A DNA stretch of 34,680 nucleotides from Neisseria sp. (GCA_030528455.1 JAUMYW010000012.1:1-34680); one strand, 5' to 3'; numbered from the stretch's first letter, positions 15,806-24,799 are shown. Notes: generated from the sequence alone by a model not told the origin. Translations and numbers: made by a program.

Positions 15806-17145
15806 GTGTTTCGTTATTTAACCGCTTTAAACGTTCGTTTGGTACAAAACTGGCTGCCTTCGCCGTTCGTATTCTGTATTGTATTGACTGTACTGGCATT
15901 TGCCGCCGTCATGGGTGCAGGCGGGCAAGGGCTGAATGAAGCTGCAGGTTTTTGGGGAAAGGGCTTGTGGTCCTTATTGGGTTTTTCGATGCAGATGGCT
16001 TTGATTCTGGTAACCGGCCACGTGCTGGCAAAAGCACCGTTTATCGGCCGCCTGTTAGACGGTTTGGCCGCCAAAATCAACAGCCCGAAAATAGCCGTGT
16101 TTGCAGTAACGCTGGTTTCTTTGGTGTGCTGTTGGCTGAACTGGGGTTTCGGTTTGATTGTCGGTGCGGTATTTGCGAAAGCTCTTGCGAGAAAAGTGGA
16201 CGGTGTCGATTATCCTTTGCTGGTTGCATCTGCATATTCCGGTTTTTTGATTTGGCACGGCGGTTTATCCGGTTCGATACCGTTAGCATTGGCCAGTGAA
16301 GGTTCGGATTTGGCGAAAATGAGCGGCGGTGTGGTCGAAGCTGCCATTCCCGTAGCGGAAACCCTGTTTTCCCCATTGAACCTGTTTATTGTTGCGGCTT
16401 TGTTGGTTGGCTTGCCGGTGTTGAATATGCTGATGACTCCGGATAAGCCTGTAATTGCAGATAAAGCCAAATTGTTTGAGGTTGAACCCGAATTGCCGCC
16501 GCGCAGTACTTTGGCACAAAAATGGGATGACAGCCGTTTGATGGTTTTGCTTTTAGTGGCTTTGGGTGCGGTATATTTATACGGTTATTTCAGCAAAGCA
16601 GGATTCAATCTGGCTTTGAACGTTGTCATTGCCTTGTTTTTATTTGCCGGTCTGCTGGCACATGGAACTCCGGAACGTTACGGCAGAGCGGTGGAAGACA
16701 GTGCGAAAGGCATTGCGGGCATTGTTTTGCTGTTCCCGTTTTACGGCGGCATTATGGGTTTGATGACAGGGGCGGCAGAAGGTCAGACGTCTTTGGCAGT
16801 TTCCATCAGTCAGGCTTTTGTTGCGGCATCATCTGAGCAGACTTTCCCGCTGCTGGTTTTTTGAGTGCCGGTTTGGTGAATGTTTTTGTTCCGTCCGGTG
16901 GAGGGCAGTGGGCTGTACAAGGACCGATTATGCTGCCTGCGGGCACGGCTTTGGGCATCAGTCCGGCTGTTTCTGCGATGGCGGTGGCATGGGGTGATGC
17001 GTGGACGAATATGATTCAGCCGTTTTGGGCATTGCCTTTGTTGGGGATTGTCGGTTTGGATGCCCGTGCGGTGATGGGTTATTGCCTGATGGCTTTATTG
17101 TATTCGGGTTTGGTTATTGCTTCGGCTTTGATGATTTTTGTTTGA
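15806..17145 (+). pseudogene. atoE: Short-chain fatty acid / acetoacetate transporter AtoE, frameshifted
   Basis: Two adjacent frames together make one AtoE-family carrier of about 446 residues. The first (15806-16864) covers residues 1-352, beginning MFRYLTALNVRLVQNWLPSP, with many membrane segments. It stops at TGA at 16862-16864, right after a run of six T's (16857-16862). The rest (LSAGLVNVFVPSGGGQWAVQ to the end at 17145) continues in the next frame and matches the family's C-terminus, including AVAWGDAWTNMIQPFWALPL. One extra T would restore the whole protein, so this is a one-base deletion in a homopolymer. It may be a true mutation, a phase-variable tract or a sequencing error. AtoE imports short-chain fatty acids or acetoacetate, fitting the ScoAB/BdhA neighbours. 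Confidence 0.88.
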
Positions 17146-17186
17146 AGCCATTGAAAAAGTAAAACAGATTCAAGTCCGGAGATGGT

Positions 17187-17196
17187 TGCAGACGGC
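17187..17196 (+). repeat. Single DUS after atoE
   Basis: One TGCAGACGGC copy lies 40 bases after the atoE stop, without an inverted partner. Confidence 0.5.
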
Positions 17197-17230
17197 CTGT
17201 CATTTTTTGTGGCGGCATAGGCAGCTTGGG

Positions 17231-17268
17231 AAATTCCTACATTGGCAGGTGTAGGAATTTTTGTTTTG
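17231..17268 (+). terminator. Rho-independent terminator after atoE
   Basis: AAATTCCTACA and TGTAGGAATTT form an 11-bp perfect stem with an 8-base loop and run into TTTTGTTTT. This separates the hppD-atoE block from the TRAP remnants and ketone-body genes. Confidence 0.88.
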
Positions 17269-17437
17269 AAAAGAAGGTGTTTTGATAATTATCCAGTATT
17301 TATCGGATAATTTGATAAATAAATCAGAAAATACCGTTTGTATGCTTAAAAAGAACAAAGTTTAATTTCCTTTAAATATTTTGGAGATTTGCTTACAAAG
17401 CATTGCAGATTCAGTGTGCGACCAAAAGGAGAGGGAG

Positions 17438-18005
17438 ATGAAATTCAAATTATTGTTTTTGGCGTTATGTTCGGCTTTGTTTTTGAATGCCTGTTCGGAA
17501 GATATCGGTTCCTCCGGCAGTCCGGCGGCTCCTCTGGCCGATGGAGAAAAAGTGGTATTGAAGGTGGCTCATTTCTGGCCTTCGGCAGCCATGTCGCAAC
17601 AGAAAATTTTGGAACCTTGGTGCGGAAAAATTTCTAAGGAATCAAATGGTCAGATGAGCTGCCAGTTCTACCCGTCCATGCAATTGGGCGGTACGCCCCC
17701 CCAATTGATTGATCAAGTTGCAGACGGCATAGCGGACATTGTTTGGACTTTACCCGGCTATACGGCCGGCCGTTTCCCGAGTATGGAGGTGATGGAGCTG
17801 CCGTTTCTGACTAAAGACGGTGAAAAAAGCAGCAGGGTTGCGTGGCAGATATATGAAGAATTCGGTAAAAAAGATTTTGAAGCAGTCAAACCTCTGGCAT
17901 TTAATGTGCATGACCGAGGACAAATTCATAATAACGTCTTGCCGATTGTTAAATTGGAAGATTTTAAAGGTTTGAAACTGCGTGCCCCGACCCGACTGAC
18001 CAACA
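17438..18005 (+). pseudogene. dctP: TRAP transporter substrate-binding protein DctP, C-terminally deleted
   Basis: The frame starts with a lipoprotein signal (MKFKLLFLALCSALFLNAC, lipobox LNAC) and about 190 residues of the DctP family: KVVLKVAHFWPSAAMSQQ, MSCQFYPSMQLGG, ADGIADIVWTLPGYTAGRFP, ELPFLTKDG and LEDFKGLKLRAPT. Family members normally run to 320-350 residues. Here homology ends after LTNK at about 18005 and the frame continues only to a stop at 18035-18037 through sequence belonging to another gene. The missing half includes the helices closing the binding cleft, so the protein should not work. The substrate cannot be told; neighbours suggest a hydroxy- or keto-acid. AGGAGAGGGAG precedes the ATG at 17438. 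Confidence 0.88.
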
Positions 18006-19103
18006 AATCGCGGAGGTTTGTCGAAGAAACTGTTTGAAACGGCCAATGCGTTTCTAGGCCATTACAGGGGCGGAGCAGCCATTAGTGCAGTAGGTGCCTG
18101 TGCCGGTTTCGGTGCGATTTGCGGCTCTTCGCTGGCAACGGCGGCAACGATGGGGCAAGTGGCGTTGCCCGAATTGAAACGTGTCGGATATTCGGATGCG
18201 TTGGCGACAGGCACGCTTGCAGCCGGCGGTACATTGGGCATTCTGATTCCGCCGTCCGTGGTGTTGGTGATTTATGCGGTATTGGCCGAACAAAATATCT
18301 CGGCAATGTTTATGGCTGCTCTGGTGCCGGGTGTTATTGCAATGTTCGGTTATATGGCGACGGTTGCGGTATATGTCCGCTTGTTTCCCAGGAGCGGTCC
18401 GGCCATGTCGGCAATGGCATGGAAAGAACGTGTTGTTTTGCTGAAAGGCGTATGGCCTGTAATAGCGGTGTTTGTTACCGTTATTGGAGGAATTTACGGG
18501 GGCTTTTTTACACCGACCGAGGCTGCGGCAGTCGGGACGGTAGCTGTAGCGGTTTTGGCATTGGTAACACGGGAATTAGATGGTAACGGTTTGCTTCGTG
18601 CGTTGACGGATACGGCTTCGGCAACGGCAATGATTTTTATGATTTTGCTGGGAGCCGATGTATTAAATGCTTTTTTTGCTTTATCACAGATGCCGTCCGG
18701 TGTCGCAGAGTGGGTAATCGGCACTGGTATGGGGCCGTTGACGGTTTTGTTTGCAATTATCCTGATTTATTTGCTGCTCGGCTGTGTGATGGACAGTCTG
18801 TCGATGATTCTGCTGACGGTTCCGGTATTTCTGCCGGTTGTGATGGGAATGGATTATTGGGGATTGGGAGATGCGGATAAAGCGATTTGGTTCGGCGTAT
18901 TGGCGTTGATGGTGGTCGAAATTGGTTTGATTACGCCCCCGGTAGGAATGAATATATTTATTATCAACAGTTTGGCAAAAGAGGTGCCGATGAAGGAAAC
19001 GTATAAAGGCATACTCCCTTTTTTGTGTGCTGATGTGCTTCGGATTGTATTATTGGTCTTTGTCCCCGGACTGACACTGTGGTTGGTTCATTTTCTGTCC
19101 TGA
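18006..19103 (+). pseudogene. dctM: TRAP transporter large permease DctM, N-terminally deleted
   Basis: Homology to the large permease subunit begins abruptly at NRGGLSKKLFETANAFLGHY and runs to a normal C-terminus ending LTLWLVHFLS. About 365 of the usual 425-plus residues are left; the first one or two membrane helices are gone. Clear DctM segments include GACAGFGAICGSSLATAATM, GTLGILIPPSVVLVIYAVL, GGFFTPTEAAAVG and VVEIGLITPPVGMNIFII. The junction with dctP lies at 18004-18008, and the small permease gene (dctQ) that normally stands between them is absent. A TTG at 18018 could in principle start translation, but a functional TRAP system is very unlikely. Confidence 0.88.
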
Positions 19104-19181
19104 CTTTTTTGATGGCTCTGGAATGCAAAATGCCGGTGTCGGGCGGTCTGGAAATTTTAGGGAACATTTAAGGTGGAAATT

Positions 19182-19976
19182 ATGTCTATACAATATAATC
19201 TTACCGGTAAAACAGCATTGGTAACCGGTGCTGCCAGCGGTATTGGTAAGGAAATTGCAGAACAGTTTGCCGCCTCGGGAGCGGCAGTAGGTGTGGCCGA
19301 TTGGAATAAAGATGCGGCAGAGAAGGCGGCCGCCGATATTCGGAGTAAAGGCGGTCGGGCATTGGCGATTGCGATGAATGTTTGTGACGAGAAGGAAGTT
19401 GCAGACGGCACTAATCGTTTGGCCGAGGCGTTCGGACGCATTGATATTCTGGTTTCCAATGCCGGTATCCAGATTATCAATCCGATTGACAAACTGGCGT
19501 TTTCCGATTGGAAAAAAATGCTGGCGGTCCATTTGGACGGAGCATTCCTGACGACACAGGCTGCTTTGAAACATATGTATTCAGACGGGCTCGGCGGTAC
19601 GGTAATCTATATGGGCTCCGTGCACTCCCACGAAGCATCGCCGTTGAAGGCACCGTATGTAACGGCCAAACACGGTTTGCTGGGTTTGTGTCGGGTGCTG
19701 GCCAAGGAAGGTGCGGCACACAAGGTTCGTTCGTATGTGATTTGTCCCGGATTTGTCAAAACCCCTTTGGTCGAAAAACAGATTCCGGAACAGGCTGCGG
19801 AGAAGGGTATCAGTGAAGAAGAAGTGGTAAAGAAGGTGATGCTTGGCAATACGGTCGACGGAGAGTTCACTGCGACCGCAGACATCGCACAGCTGGCTTT
19901 GTTCCTTTCAGCCTATCCGAATAATGTTTTTACAGGACAATCTTTTATTGCCAGCCATGGCTGGTCGATGAAATAA
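19182..19976 (+). CDS. bdhA: 3-hydroxybutyrate dehydrogenase
   Basis: This is a 264-residue short-chain dehydrogenase. The NAD-binding TGAASGIG is at residues 15-22, SNAG at 92-95, and the catalytic triad is S146 ([11 protein letters not shown]), Y159 and K163 (YVTAKHG). The [20 protein letters not shown] and [19 protein letters not shown] segments, and the ending [12 protein letters not shown], are characteristic of D-3-hydroxybutyrate dehydrogenase, which oxidises 3-hydroxybutyrate to acetoacetate. A GTG at 19173 gives a longer frame, but the ATG at 19182 is preferred because AAGGTGG lies at good spacing before it. It leads directly into scoA and scoB, which activate acetoacetate, so the three form a ketone-body operon. 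Confidence 0.93.
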   Translation: MSIQYNLTGKTALVTGAASGIGKEIAEQFAASGAAVGVADWNKDAAEKAAADIRSKGGRALAIAMNVCDEKEVADGTNRLAEAFGRIDILVSNAGIQIINPIDKLAFSDWKKMLAVHLDGAFLTTQAALKHMYSDGLGGTVIYMGSVHSHEASPLKAPYVTAKHGLLGLCRVLAKEGAAHKVRSYVICPGFVKTPLVEKQIPEQAAEKGISEEEVVKKVMLGNTVDGEFTATADIAQLALFLSAYPNNVFTGQSFIASHGWSMK

Positions 19977-19997
19977 AACTTACTTGAAGGAGAAATG

Positions 19998-20696
19998 ATG
20001 AATAAACTTTATCCCGATGCGGCCGCCGCATTAAGCAGTGCGGTTGCAGACGGCCAAACGGTAGCTGTCGGCGGCTTCGGCTTGTGCGGCATTCCCGAAG
20101 CATTGATTGCCGCCTTGCGCGACAGCGGAGTAAAAGACTTGACCTGTATCAGCAACAATGCCGGTGTGGACGGCTTCGGCTTGGGTCTGTTGCTGGAAAC
20201 CCGCCAGATAAAAAAAATGATTGCATCTTATGTTGGCGAAAATAAAGAATTCGAGCGGCAGTTTCTGTCGGGAGAATTGGAAGTCGAACTGACACCGCAA
20301 GGAACACTGGCCGAAAAACTGCGGGCGGGCGGTGCCGGCATTCCGGCGTTTTTTACCAAAACAGGCGTAGGAACGCAGGTTGCAGACGGCAAAGAAATCC
20401 GCGAATTTGATGGTGAGGAATATGTATTGGAACATTCGCTGACTGCTGATGTTGCGTTGGTGAAAGCTTGGAAAGCCGACAAGTCGGGTAATCTCGTATT
20501 CCGAAAAACCGCACGCAATTTCAATCCCGATGTGGCGACTGCCGGCAGGATAACCGTTGTCGAAGTAGAAGAGCTGGTGGAAACCGGTTCGCTCGATCCC
20601 GACCAAATCCATCTGCCGGGTATTTACGTACACCGCATCATTGTGAATGCGGCACCGGAAAAACGCATCGAACAACGTACCGTAAGAGAGGCATAA
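19998..20696 (+). CDS. scoA: 3-oxoacid CoA-transferase subunit A
   Basis: This 232-residue protein is the alpha subunit of succinyl-CoA:3-oxoacid CoA-transferase, which moves CoA from succinyl-CoA to acetoacetate. Family segments include [73 protein letters not shown] and [15 protein letters not shown]. Two ATG codons are back to back (19995 and 19998); I take the second because AGGAG ends five bases before it, while the first would leave only two. The gene is 21 bases after bdhA and two bases before scoB. Two uptake sequences lie within the coding region, both read as Ala-Asp-Gly. Confidence 0.95.
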   Translation: MNKLYPDAAAALSSAVADGQTVAVGGFGLCGIPEALIAALRDSGVKDLTCISNNAGVDGFGLGLLLETRQIKKMIASYVGENKEFERQFLSGELEVELTPQGTLAEKLRAGGAGIPAFFTKTGVGTQVADGKEIREFDGEEYVLEHSLTADVALVKAWKADKSGNLVFRKTARNFNPDVATAGRITVVEVEELVETGSLDPDQIHLPGIYVHRIIVNAAPEKRIEQRTVREA

Positions 20697-20697
20697 T

Positions 20698-21327
20698 ATG
20701 GCTTGGACACGCGAACAAATGGCGCAGCGCGCCGCCAAAGAGCTGCAAGACGGCTTTTATGTCAATTTGGGCATCGGTTTGCCTACTTTGGTGGCCAACT
20801 ACATTCCGGAAGGTGTAAACGTGATGCTGCAATCGGAAAACGGGCTGCTCGGTATCGGAGCGTTTCCGACCGAAGACGAATTGGATGCGGATTTGATTAA
20901 CGCCGGCAAACAAACCGTTACCGCTATTCCGGGAGCAGCATTTTTTTCCAGCTCGCAGTCTTTTGGCATGATTCGCGGCGGCAAAGTGAATTTGGCGGTT
21001 TTGGGTGCGATGGAAGTTTCCGAACAAGGCGACTTGGCCAACTGGATGATTCCGGGAAAAATGGTTAAAGGAATGGGCGGCGCGATGGATTTGGTGGCCG
21101 GTGTGCAGCGCGTGATTGTATTAATGGAGCATACGGCGAAAAACGGCGCATTCAAAATCAAAGCGCAATGCGATTTGCCTCTGACAGGCAAAAAAGTAGT
21201 CAATCGCATAATCAGCGATTTGGCGGTATTGGACGTTACGCCGGAAGGCTTGCAACTGGTCGAACTGGCCGACGGTGTGAGCTTTGAAGCTTTGCAGGCT
21301 GCAACAGGGGTGAGTATCCGACAATAA
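20698..21327 (+). CDS. scoB: 3-oxoacid CoA-transferase subunit B
   Basis: This 209-residue beta subunit carries the catalytic glutamate, E47 in [11 protein letters not shown], which forms the CoA thioester intermediate. Other family segments are [40 protein letters not shown] and [18 protein letters not shown]. With ScoA it makes acetoacetyl-CoA from acetoacetate and succinyl-CoA. Translation is probably coupled to scoA, which stops one base before this ATG with AAGAGAGG upstream. It is the last gene of the island, closed by a uptake-sequence terminator. The acetoacetate could come from FahA, BdhA or outside. Confidence 0.96.
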   Translation: MAWTREQMAQRAAKELQDGFYVNLGIGLPTLVANYIPEGVNVMLQSENGLLGIGAFPTEDELDADLINAGKQTVTAIPGAAFFSSSQSFGMIRGGKVNLAVLGAMEVSEQGDLANWMIPGKMVKGMGGAMDLVAGVQRVIVLMEHTAKNGAFKIKAQCDLPLTGKKVVNRIISDLAVLDVTPEGLQLVELADGVSFEALQAATGVSIRQ

Positions 21328-21356
21328 GAAGACGGATGCTTTCAGATTGTTTCGTC

Positions 21357-21386
21357 AAGCCGTCTGCAAGTTGCAGACGGCTTTTC
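21357..21386. terminator. Inverted DUS pair, terminator between scoB and scpA
   Basis: AAGCCGTCTGCAA and TTGCAGACGGCTT are nearly contiguous, followed by TTTT on the plus strand. It lies between the convergent scoB and scpA genes. Confidence 0.8.
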
Positions 21387-21415
21387 TGTCGTATCAGAAA
21401 AAATGATATTTCTAA

Positions 21416-22252
21416 TCAGGTAATTGAGGAATGTTCGGCAAGAGAGGATGCTGCTTCGATTTCGATTTCGGAGAAACTCTCTGCCTGAATAATCCGTATC
21501 AATCCTTCTTTTGCCAATTCCAGCAGTGCGATGAAATTGACCACGACATAAGCTGCGCCTTGTTCGGGCGAGAACAGCGATGAAAAGTGGCAGGAACCGT
21601 TTTGCAGACGGCGCAATACCGCACTCATTTGGGCACGGACGGAAATGGTTTCTTGTACGACTTCGTGGTTGCGGTTGTGTTCGGCACGGGACAAAATAGC
21701 CAGCCAGGCCTGTGTCAGATCGGCAATCTGTACTTCGGGCAGGCGGGCTTCGACGGCGATTTCCAGCGGCAGATAGGCCCATGCAAAATCGCGTCCGGCA
21801 CGGGGCAGGGCATCGAGGTTTTGGGCAGCCAGTTTCATTTGTTCGTAGGCCAACAGGCGGCGAACCAGTTCGGCACGCGGGTCGGAGGTTTCTTCATCGG
21901 CAGAAGGTTCGGTTTGCGGCAGCAGCAGCCGCGATTTGATTTCGATTAGAACGGCAGCCATCAGCAGATACTCTGCCGCCAAATCAAATTGATGTGCTTC
22001 GATTTGAGAGATGTAGTGCAGATATTGCTCGGTGATTTTGGTCATCGGAATATCCAGCACGTCGATGTTCTGCTTGCGGATAAGATACAGCAGCAGATCA
22101 AGCGGCCCTTGAAAACTGGTGAGTACGACTTTCAGCGCATCTGGGGGGATGAACAAGTCGGACGGCAAATCGGTAACAGGTCGGCCGAAAATCCAAGCAA
22201 GTTGCGGTTTTTTGCCGGGAGGAAATCCGCTGTGCGTGTTTTCAGACGGCAT
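21416..22252 (-). CDS. scpA: Segregation and condensation protein A
   Basis: This 278-residue kleisin subunit joins the SMC complex with ScpB for chromosome compaction and segregation. The core kleisin start is FQGPLDLLLYLIRKQNIDVLDIPMTKITEQYLHYI, followed by EYLLMAAVLIEIKSRLLLP, and the C-terminal winged helix ends in FIALLELAKEGLIRIIQAE. The ATG at 22252 is chosen because AAGGAAAT precedes it; a frame open to 22318 runs into tcdA. It starts 11 bases after tcdA stops, so the two are likely one transcript. scpB is not in the window. Confidence 0.93.
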   Translation of the reverse strand: MPSENTHSGFPPGKKPQLAWIFGRPVTDLPSDLFIPPDALKVVLTSFQGPLDLLLYLIRKQNIDVLDIPMTKITEQYLHYISQIEAHQFDLAAEYLLMAAVLIEIKSRLLLPQTEPSADEETSDPRAELVRRLLAYEQMKLAAQNLDALPRAGRDFAWAYLPLEIAVEARLPEVQIADLTQAWLAILSRAEHNRNHEVVQETISVRAQMSAVLRRLQNGSCHFSSLFSPEQGAAYVVVNFIALLELAKEGLIRIIQAESFSEIEIEAASSLAEHSSIT

Positions 22253-22263
22253 GGGATTTCCTT

Positions 22264-23049
22264 TTAAGGCGTGCAGACGGCTTGGGCGGCCAGATGGTTG
22301 ATGGCGGCCTGGGCGCAATAGAGACCGAAGGTAGCGGTAACCGGCATACTCGCACCGTAGCCTGCGCAGGACAAACCCTTCGGTGCGGCATCGGCGGAGC
22401 AGGCATCGGCGGTCTGCGGCGGCGTGATGCTCTCGGTGGAAAATACGCAGGGAATATGCATTTTTTGCGCCGTGTCGCGCGGGAAGCCGTAGCGTTTTCG
22501 TAAAGTGTAGCGCAGATTGGCCAAAAGAGGGTCATGAGTAACCCGGCTCAAATCAGCGGTTTGGATAAGGGCGGGGTTTTTTTGTCCGCCCGCTCCGCCG
22601 CTGACCGAGAAAGCCTGTTTGTTCTTGACGAAATACGCCGCCATTGCTGCTTTAATGCGGATTTGGTCGATGGCATCGATAACAAAATCAAAGCCGTTTG
22701 CAAATAAGGTTTCCAAATTGCTTTCATCGACAAAATCTTCGATTTCCGTTACTTCGCATTGGGGATTGATTTGTAGAATGCGTTCGTGCAGTGCGGTAAC
22801 TTTGGCTTTGCCGAAATCATCAGTCAGCGCGTGGAGCTGGCGGTTGACATTGGACTCGGCAATATTGTCCAAATCAATCAGAGTCAGTTTTCCTATGCCC
22901 GAACGTGCCAGTGCCTCCACCGACCAAGAGCCGACACCGCCTACACCGACTACGCAGACGTGCGAACGTGCAAAAACGTCCAAGGCGGTTTGTCCGTACA
23001 AACGCGAAATGCCGCCGAAGCGGCGCGAAGAAACATCAGATATGCTCAT
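22264..23049 (-). CDS. tcdA: tRNA threonylcarbamoyladenosine dehydratase
   Basis: This 261-residue E1-like enzyme (CsdL/TcdA) cyclises t6A37 of tRNAs to ct6A using ATP. The nucleotide-binding loop VVGVGGVGSWSVEALARSG is at residues 33-51, the DLDNIAESNVNRQ motif at 59-71 and ESITPPQTAD toward the C-terminus. The opening SRRFGGISRLYGQ is characteristic of the TcdA branch rather than MoeB or ThiF. It diverges from the universal stress gene and precedes scpA. Confidence 0.92.
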   Translation of the reverse strand: MSISDVSSRRFGGISRLYGQTALDVFARSHVCVVGVGGVGSWSVEALARSGIGKLTLIDLDNIAESNVNRQLHALTDDFGKAKVTALHERILQINPQCEVTEIEDFVDESNLETLFANGFDFVIDAIDQIRIKAAMAAYFVKNKQAFSVSGGAGGQKNPALIQTADLSRVTHDPLLANLRYTLRKRYGFPRDTAQKMHIPCVFSTESITPPQTADACSADAAPKGLSCAGYGASMPVTATFGLYCAQAAINHLAAQAVCTP

Positions 23050-23143
23050 TGTGGTAAATCAAGAGAAAACAAAAAAAGCCCGCCGATGCGGTAAAACAGC
23101 ATTATACTATGCTTCCCGACCCGCATTACACAAGGAGAGAAAG

Positions 23144-23608
23144 ATGTACAAACATTTGGTGGTGGCTGTCGACGGAAGCGCAACTTCGGCAGACGCTTTG
23201 GAGCACGCCTGCCGCGTAGCGTCTGCACTCGGCTCTGTGCTGACTTTGGTGCATGTGGCCAATCCGGCAGAATATATGGCACTTGCTCCCGAATTCCTGA
23301 ACAAGGAAAGTTACGAGGAAGCTGCCATCGAAGGCGGACATGAAGTTTTGCAGAATGCCCTTGTGCAGGCAAAAGAATTCGGTATTGCCGAAGCAGCCGT
23401 ACATCTTTTGGTTGCAAACAAAGGAGCGCGGGAAATGGCGCAGGAGCTGGTCGACTATGCCGACGGACAAGGCGCGGATTTGCTGGTGTTGGGTACGCAC
23501 GGCCGAACGGGTTTGATGCATCTTTTAATGGGCAGTTTTGCCGAAACCGTCATGAGGCAGAGTCATCTGCCTCTGTTGGTGGTCCGCAGCAAAGGCGAAA
23601 ACGCATAA
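23144..23608 (+). CDS. Universal stress protein, UspA family
   Basis: This is a 154-residue cytoplasmic Usp domain protein. The ATP-binding signature GTHGRTGLMHLLMGS is at residues 117-131 and the N-terminal strand YKHLVVAVDGSATSADALE at 2-20; both suggest the nucleotide-binding subtype. Its precise role is not deducible. Upstream sequence of the same frame is antisense to tcdA and is not coding. AAGGAGAG precedes the ATG at 23144. TATACT at 23103-23108 could be a -10 element, but I find no matching -35. It converges with the kinase-like gene across an uptake-sequence hairpin. Confidence 0.92.
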   Translation: MYKHLVVAVDGSATSADALEHACRVASALGSVLTLVHVANPAEYMALAPEFLNKESYEEAAIEGGHEVLQNALVQAKEFGIAEAAVHLLVANKGAREMAQELVDYADGQGADLLVLGTHGRTGLMHLLMGSFAETVMRQSHLPLLVVRSKGENA

Positions 23609-23633
23609 ATCCGCCGACAAGGCAGTGAACAAT

Positions 23634-23670
23634 AACCATGCCGTCTGTACGCTTTGCAGACGGCATGGTT
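23634..23670. terminator. Inverted DUS pair, terminator between usp and the kinase-like gene
   Basis: AACCATGCCGTCTG and CAGACGGCATGGTT form a 14-bp perfect stem with a 9-base loop between convergent genes. A further single copy, TGCAGACGGC, lies at 23682-23691. Confidence 0.78.
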
Positions 23671-23698
23671 GAGAAACGGCTGCAGACGGCATCGGAAG

Positions 23699-24478
23699 TT
23701 ATCCGCAACGGTAGAACAACTCCGCCATAGCAGCCAGGCGCAACGTATCGTTACCGAAACGTTCGCTTTCTATGCCGCGCAGGAAGGCGATTTTTTTTGT
23801 GCTGCGGTACAGTTGGCGGCGGATTTCCGGCGGCAGTAAAGCTTCGTGATTCTGCCACGCGGCCACAGTTTCACACATCAAGCCGCGCTGTTTCAGCCAG
23901 ATGACACTTGATTGCAGGTAGCAGAGCCAGTCGCGGATTTGGCAGTTTTCCAAACTCATCACGCTGCCCGGGTCATCCTCAAAATCAATAAACCCGATAT
24001 TGCCCTGAGGCATACGGATAATATTGCGGACGAAAGCCTGGCTCAAATAACTTCCCTTCGCATGAACGGCAGCAAGTGCATACAGACCGTCCTGCCAGCA
24101 AACTATCGGATCGGCAGCGTGTTCCAATTCGTTCAAGAGCGTCGTATCGCCCAAATGGGAGAACAGCAGGCCGCCCTTCTGTTGTGCCAAAAGTTTGGGG
24201 GCGGGAATGCCGAGCACGGCAAAATGCTGCAGACGGCATGCTTCGGTATCCAAAGCCGTTTGTCCTCCGAGATTGGGAACGGGCTGAAGCGCACCCAGTT
24301 TCAAACGGCGAGACAGCATACCGAGCAAAACATAACGCCATTGCGGTACGGTTTTGCCGACCTTTCTCAGCCAGACTTTTTCGCCGTTTTCCAAAATATG
24401 GCAGGCGATGGTAGTGTGTTGGCGGGGTAAGAGACGCGAAAGTGTTGCGGCATAATCAATCGGGGTATCGAAGCTCAT
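23699..24478 (-). CDS. Kinase-fold protein, LPS-kinase/RIO-like (function unknown)
   Basis: This 259-residue soluble protein appears to have a divergent protein-kinase-like fold. The hints are VWLRKVGK (about residues 35-42, possible lysine strand), EACRLQHFAVLGIPAPKLL (possible alpha-C), then HAKGSYLSQAFVRNIIRMPQ (139-158) with IGFIDFEDDPG (161-171), resembling the catalytic H/N and the metal-binding DFG/DFE of WaaP/InaA-type lipopolysaccharide kinases and RIO-like kinases. The substrate could be lipid A/Kdo or a protein; sequence alone does not tell. No clear Shine-Dalgarno sequence precedes the ATG. It stands alone between usp and the tRNA genes. Confidence 0.7.
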   Translation of the reverse strand: MSFDTPIDYAATLSRLLPRQHTTIACHILENGEKVWLRKVGKTVPQWRYVLLGMLSRRLKLGALQPVPNLGGQTALDTEACRLQHFAVLGIPAPKLLAQQKGGLLFSHLGDTTLLNELEHAADPIVCWQDGLYALAAVHAKGSYLSQAFVRNIIRMPQGNIGFIDFEDDPGSVMSLENCQIRDWLCYLQSSVIWLKQRGLMCETVAAWQNHEALLPPEIRRQLYRSTKKIAFLRGIESERFGNDTLRLAAMAELFYRCG

Positions 24479-24649
24479 TGTTCGGATAAAATGAATAGGA
24501 AATCAAGTAAAGCGGCTATTGTAACCAAAGGCCGGAATGTGTGTTAAGGGAAAACACGAGAAATATGGAATATATGTAAAGTAAAAATAATTAATTTTAT
24601 TTAAACTCATCATCTTATGTTTATTGTTGAATTTTTTCTGGTATTTTGC

Positions 24650-24678
24650 TGGACAACTTTTAAAGAAAGCTGTATAGT
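24650..24678 (+). promoter_or_regulatory. Sigma-70 promoter of the tRNA-Arg/tRNA-Glu operon
   Basis: TGGACA (24650-24655) and TATAGT (24673-24678) are separated by exactly 17 bases, about 45 bases before the first tRNA. The rest of 24479-24649 is AT-rich without a gene. Confidence 0.72.
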
Positions 24679-24722
24679 TCGTGATTCTTGATTCACGGCA
24701 CTAACGAAGCGCAGTGAGGCAC

Positions 24723-24799
24723 GCACCCGTAGCTCAGTTGGATAGAGTATCTGGCTACGAACCAGAGGGTCGGGCGTTCGAATCGCTCCGGGTGCGCCA
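24723..24799 (+). tRNA. tRNA-Arg (anticodon ACG)
   Basis: A 77-base cloverleaf: acceptor GCACCCG pairs with CGGGTGC, D arm AGCTCAGTTGGATAGAG, anticodon stem CTGG/CCAG around CTACGAA (anticodon ACG), TTCGAAT loop, and an encoded GCCA end. The first anticodon base would be deaminated to inosine by TadA to read CGU/CGC/CGA. Confidence 0.96.

Noticed and set aside
18018-19103. TTG-started DctM frame as a functional short permease
   Set aside because: The first membrane helices are missing, dctQ is gone and dctP is truncated, so it is annotated as a deletion remnant.
23103-23108. TATACT as promoter for the universal stress gene
   Set aside because: No -35 at proper distance; mentioned only in the gene's entry.
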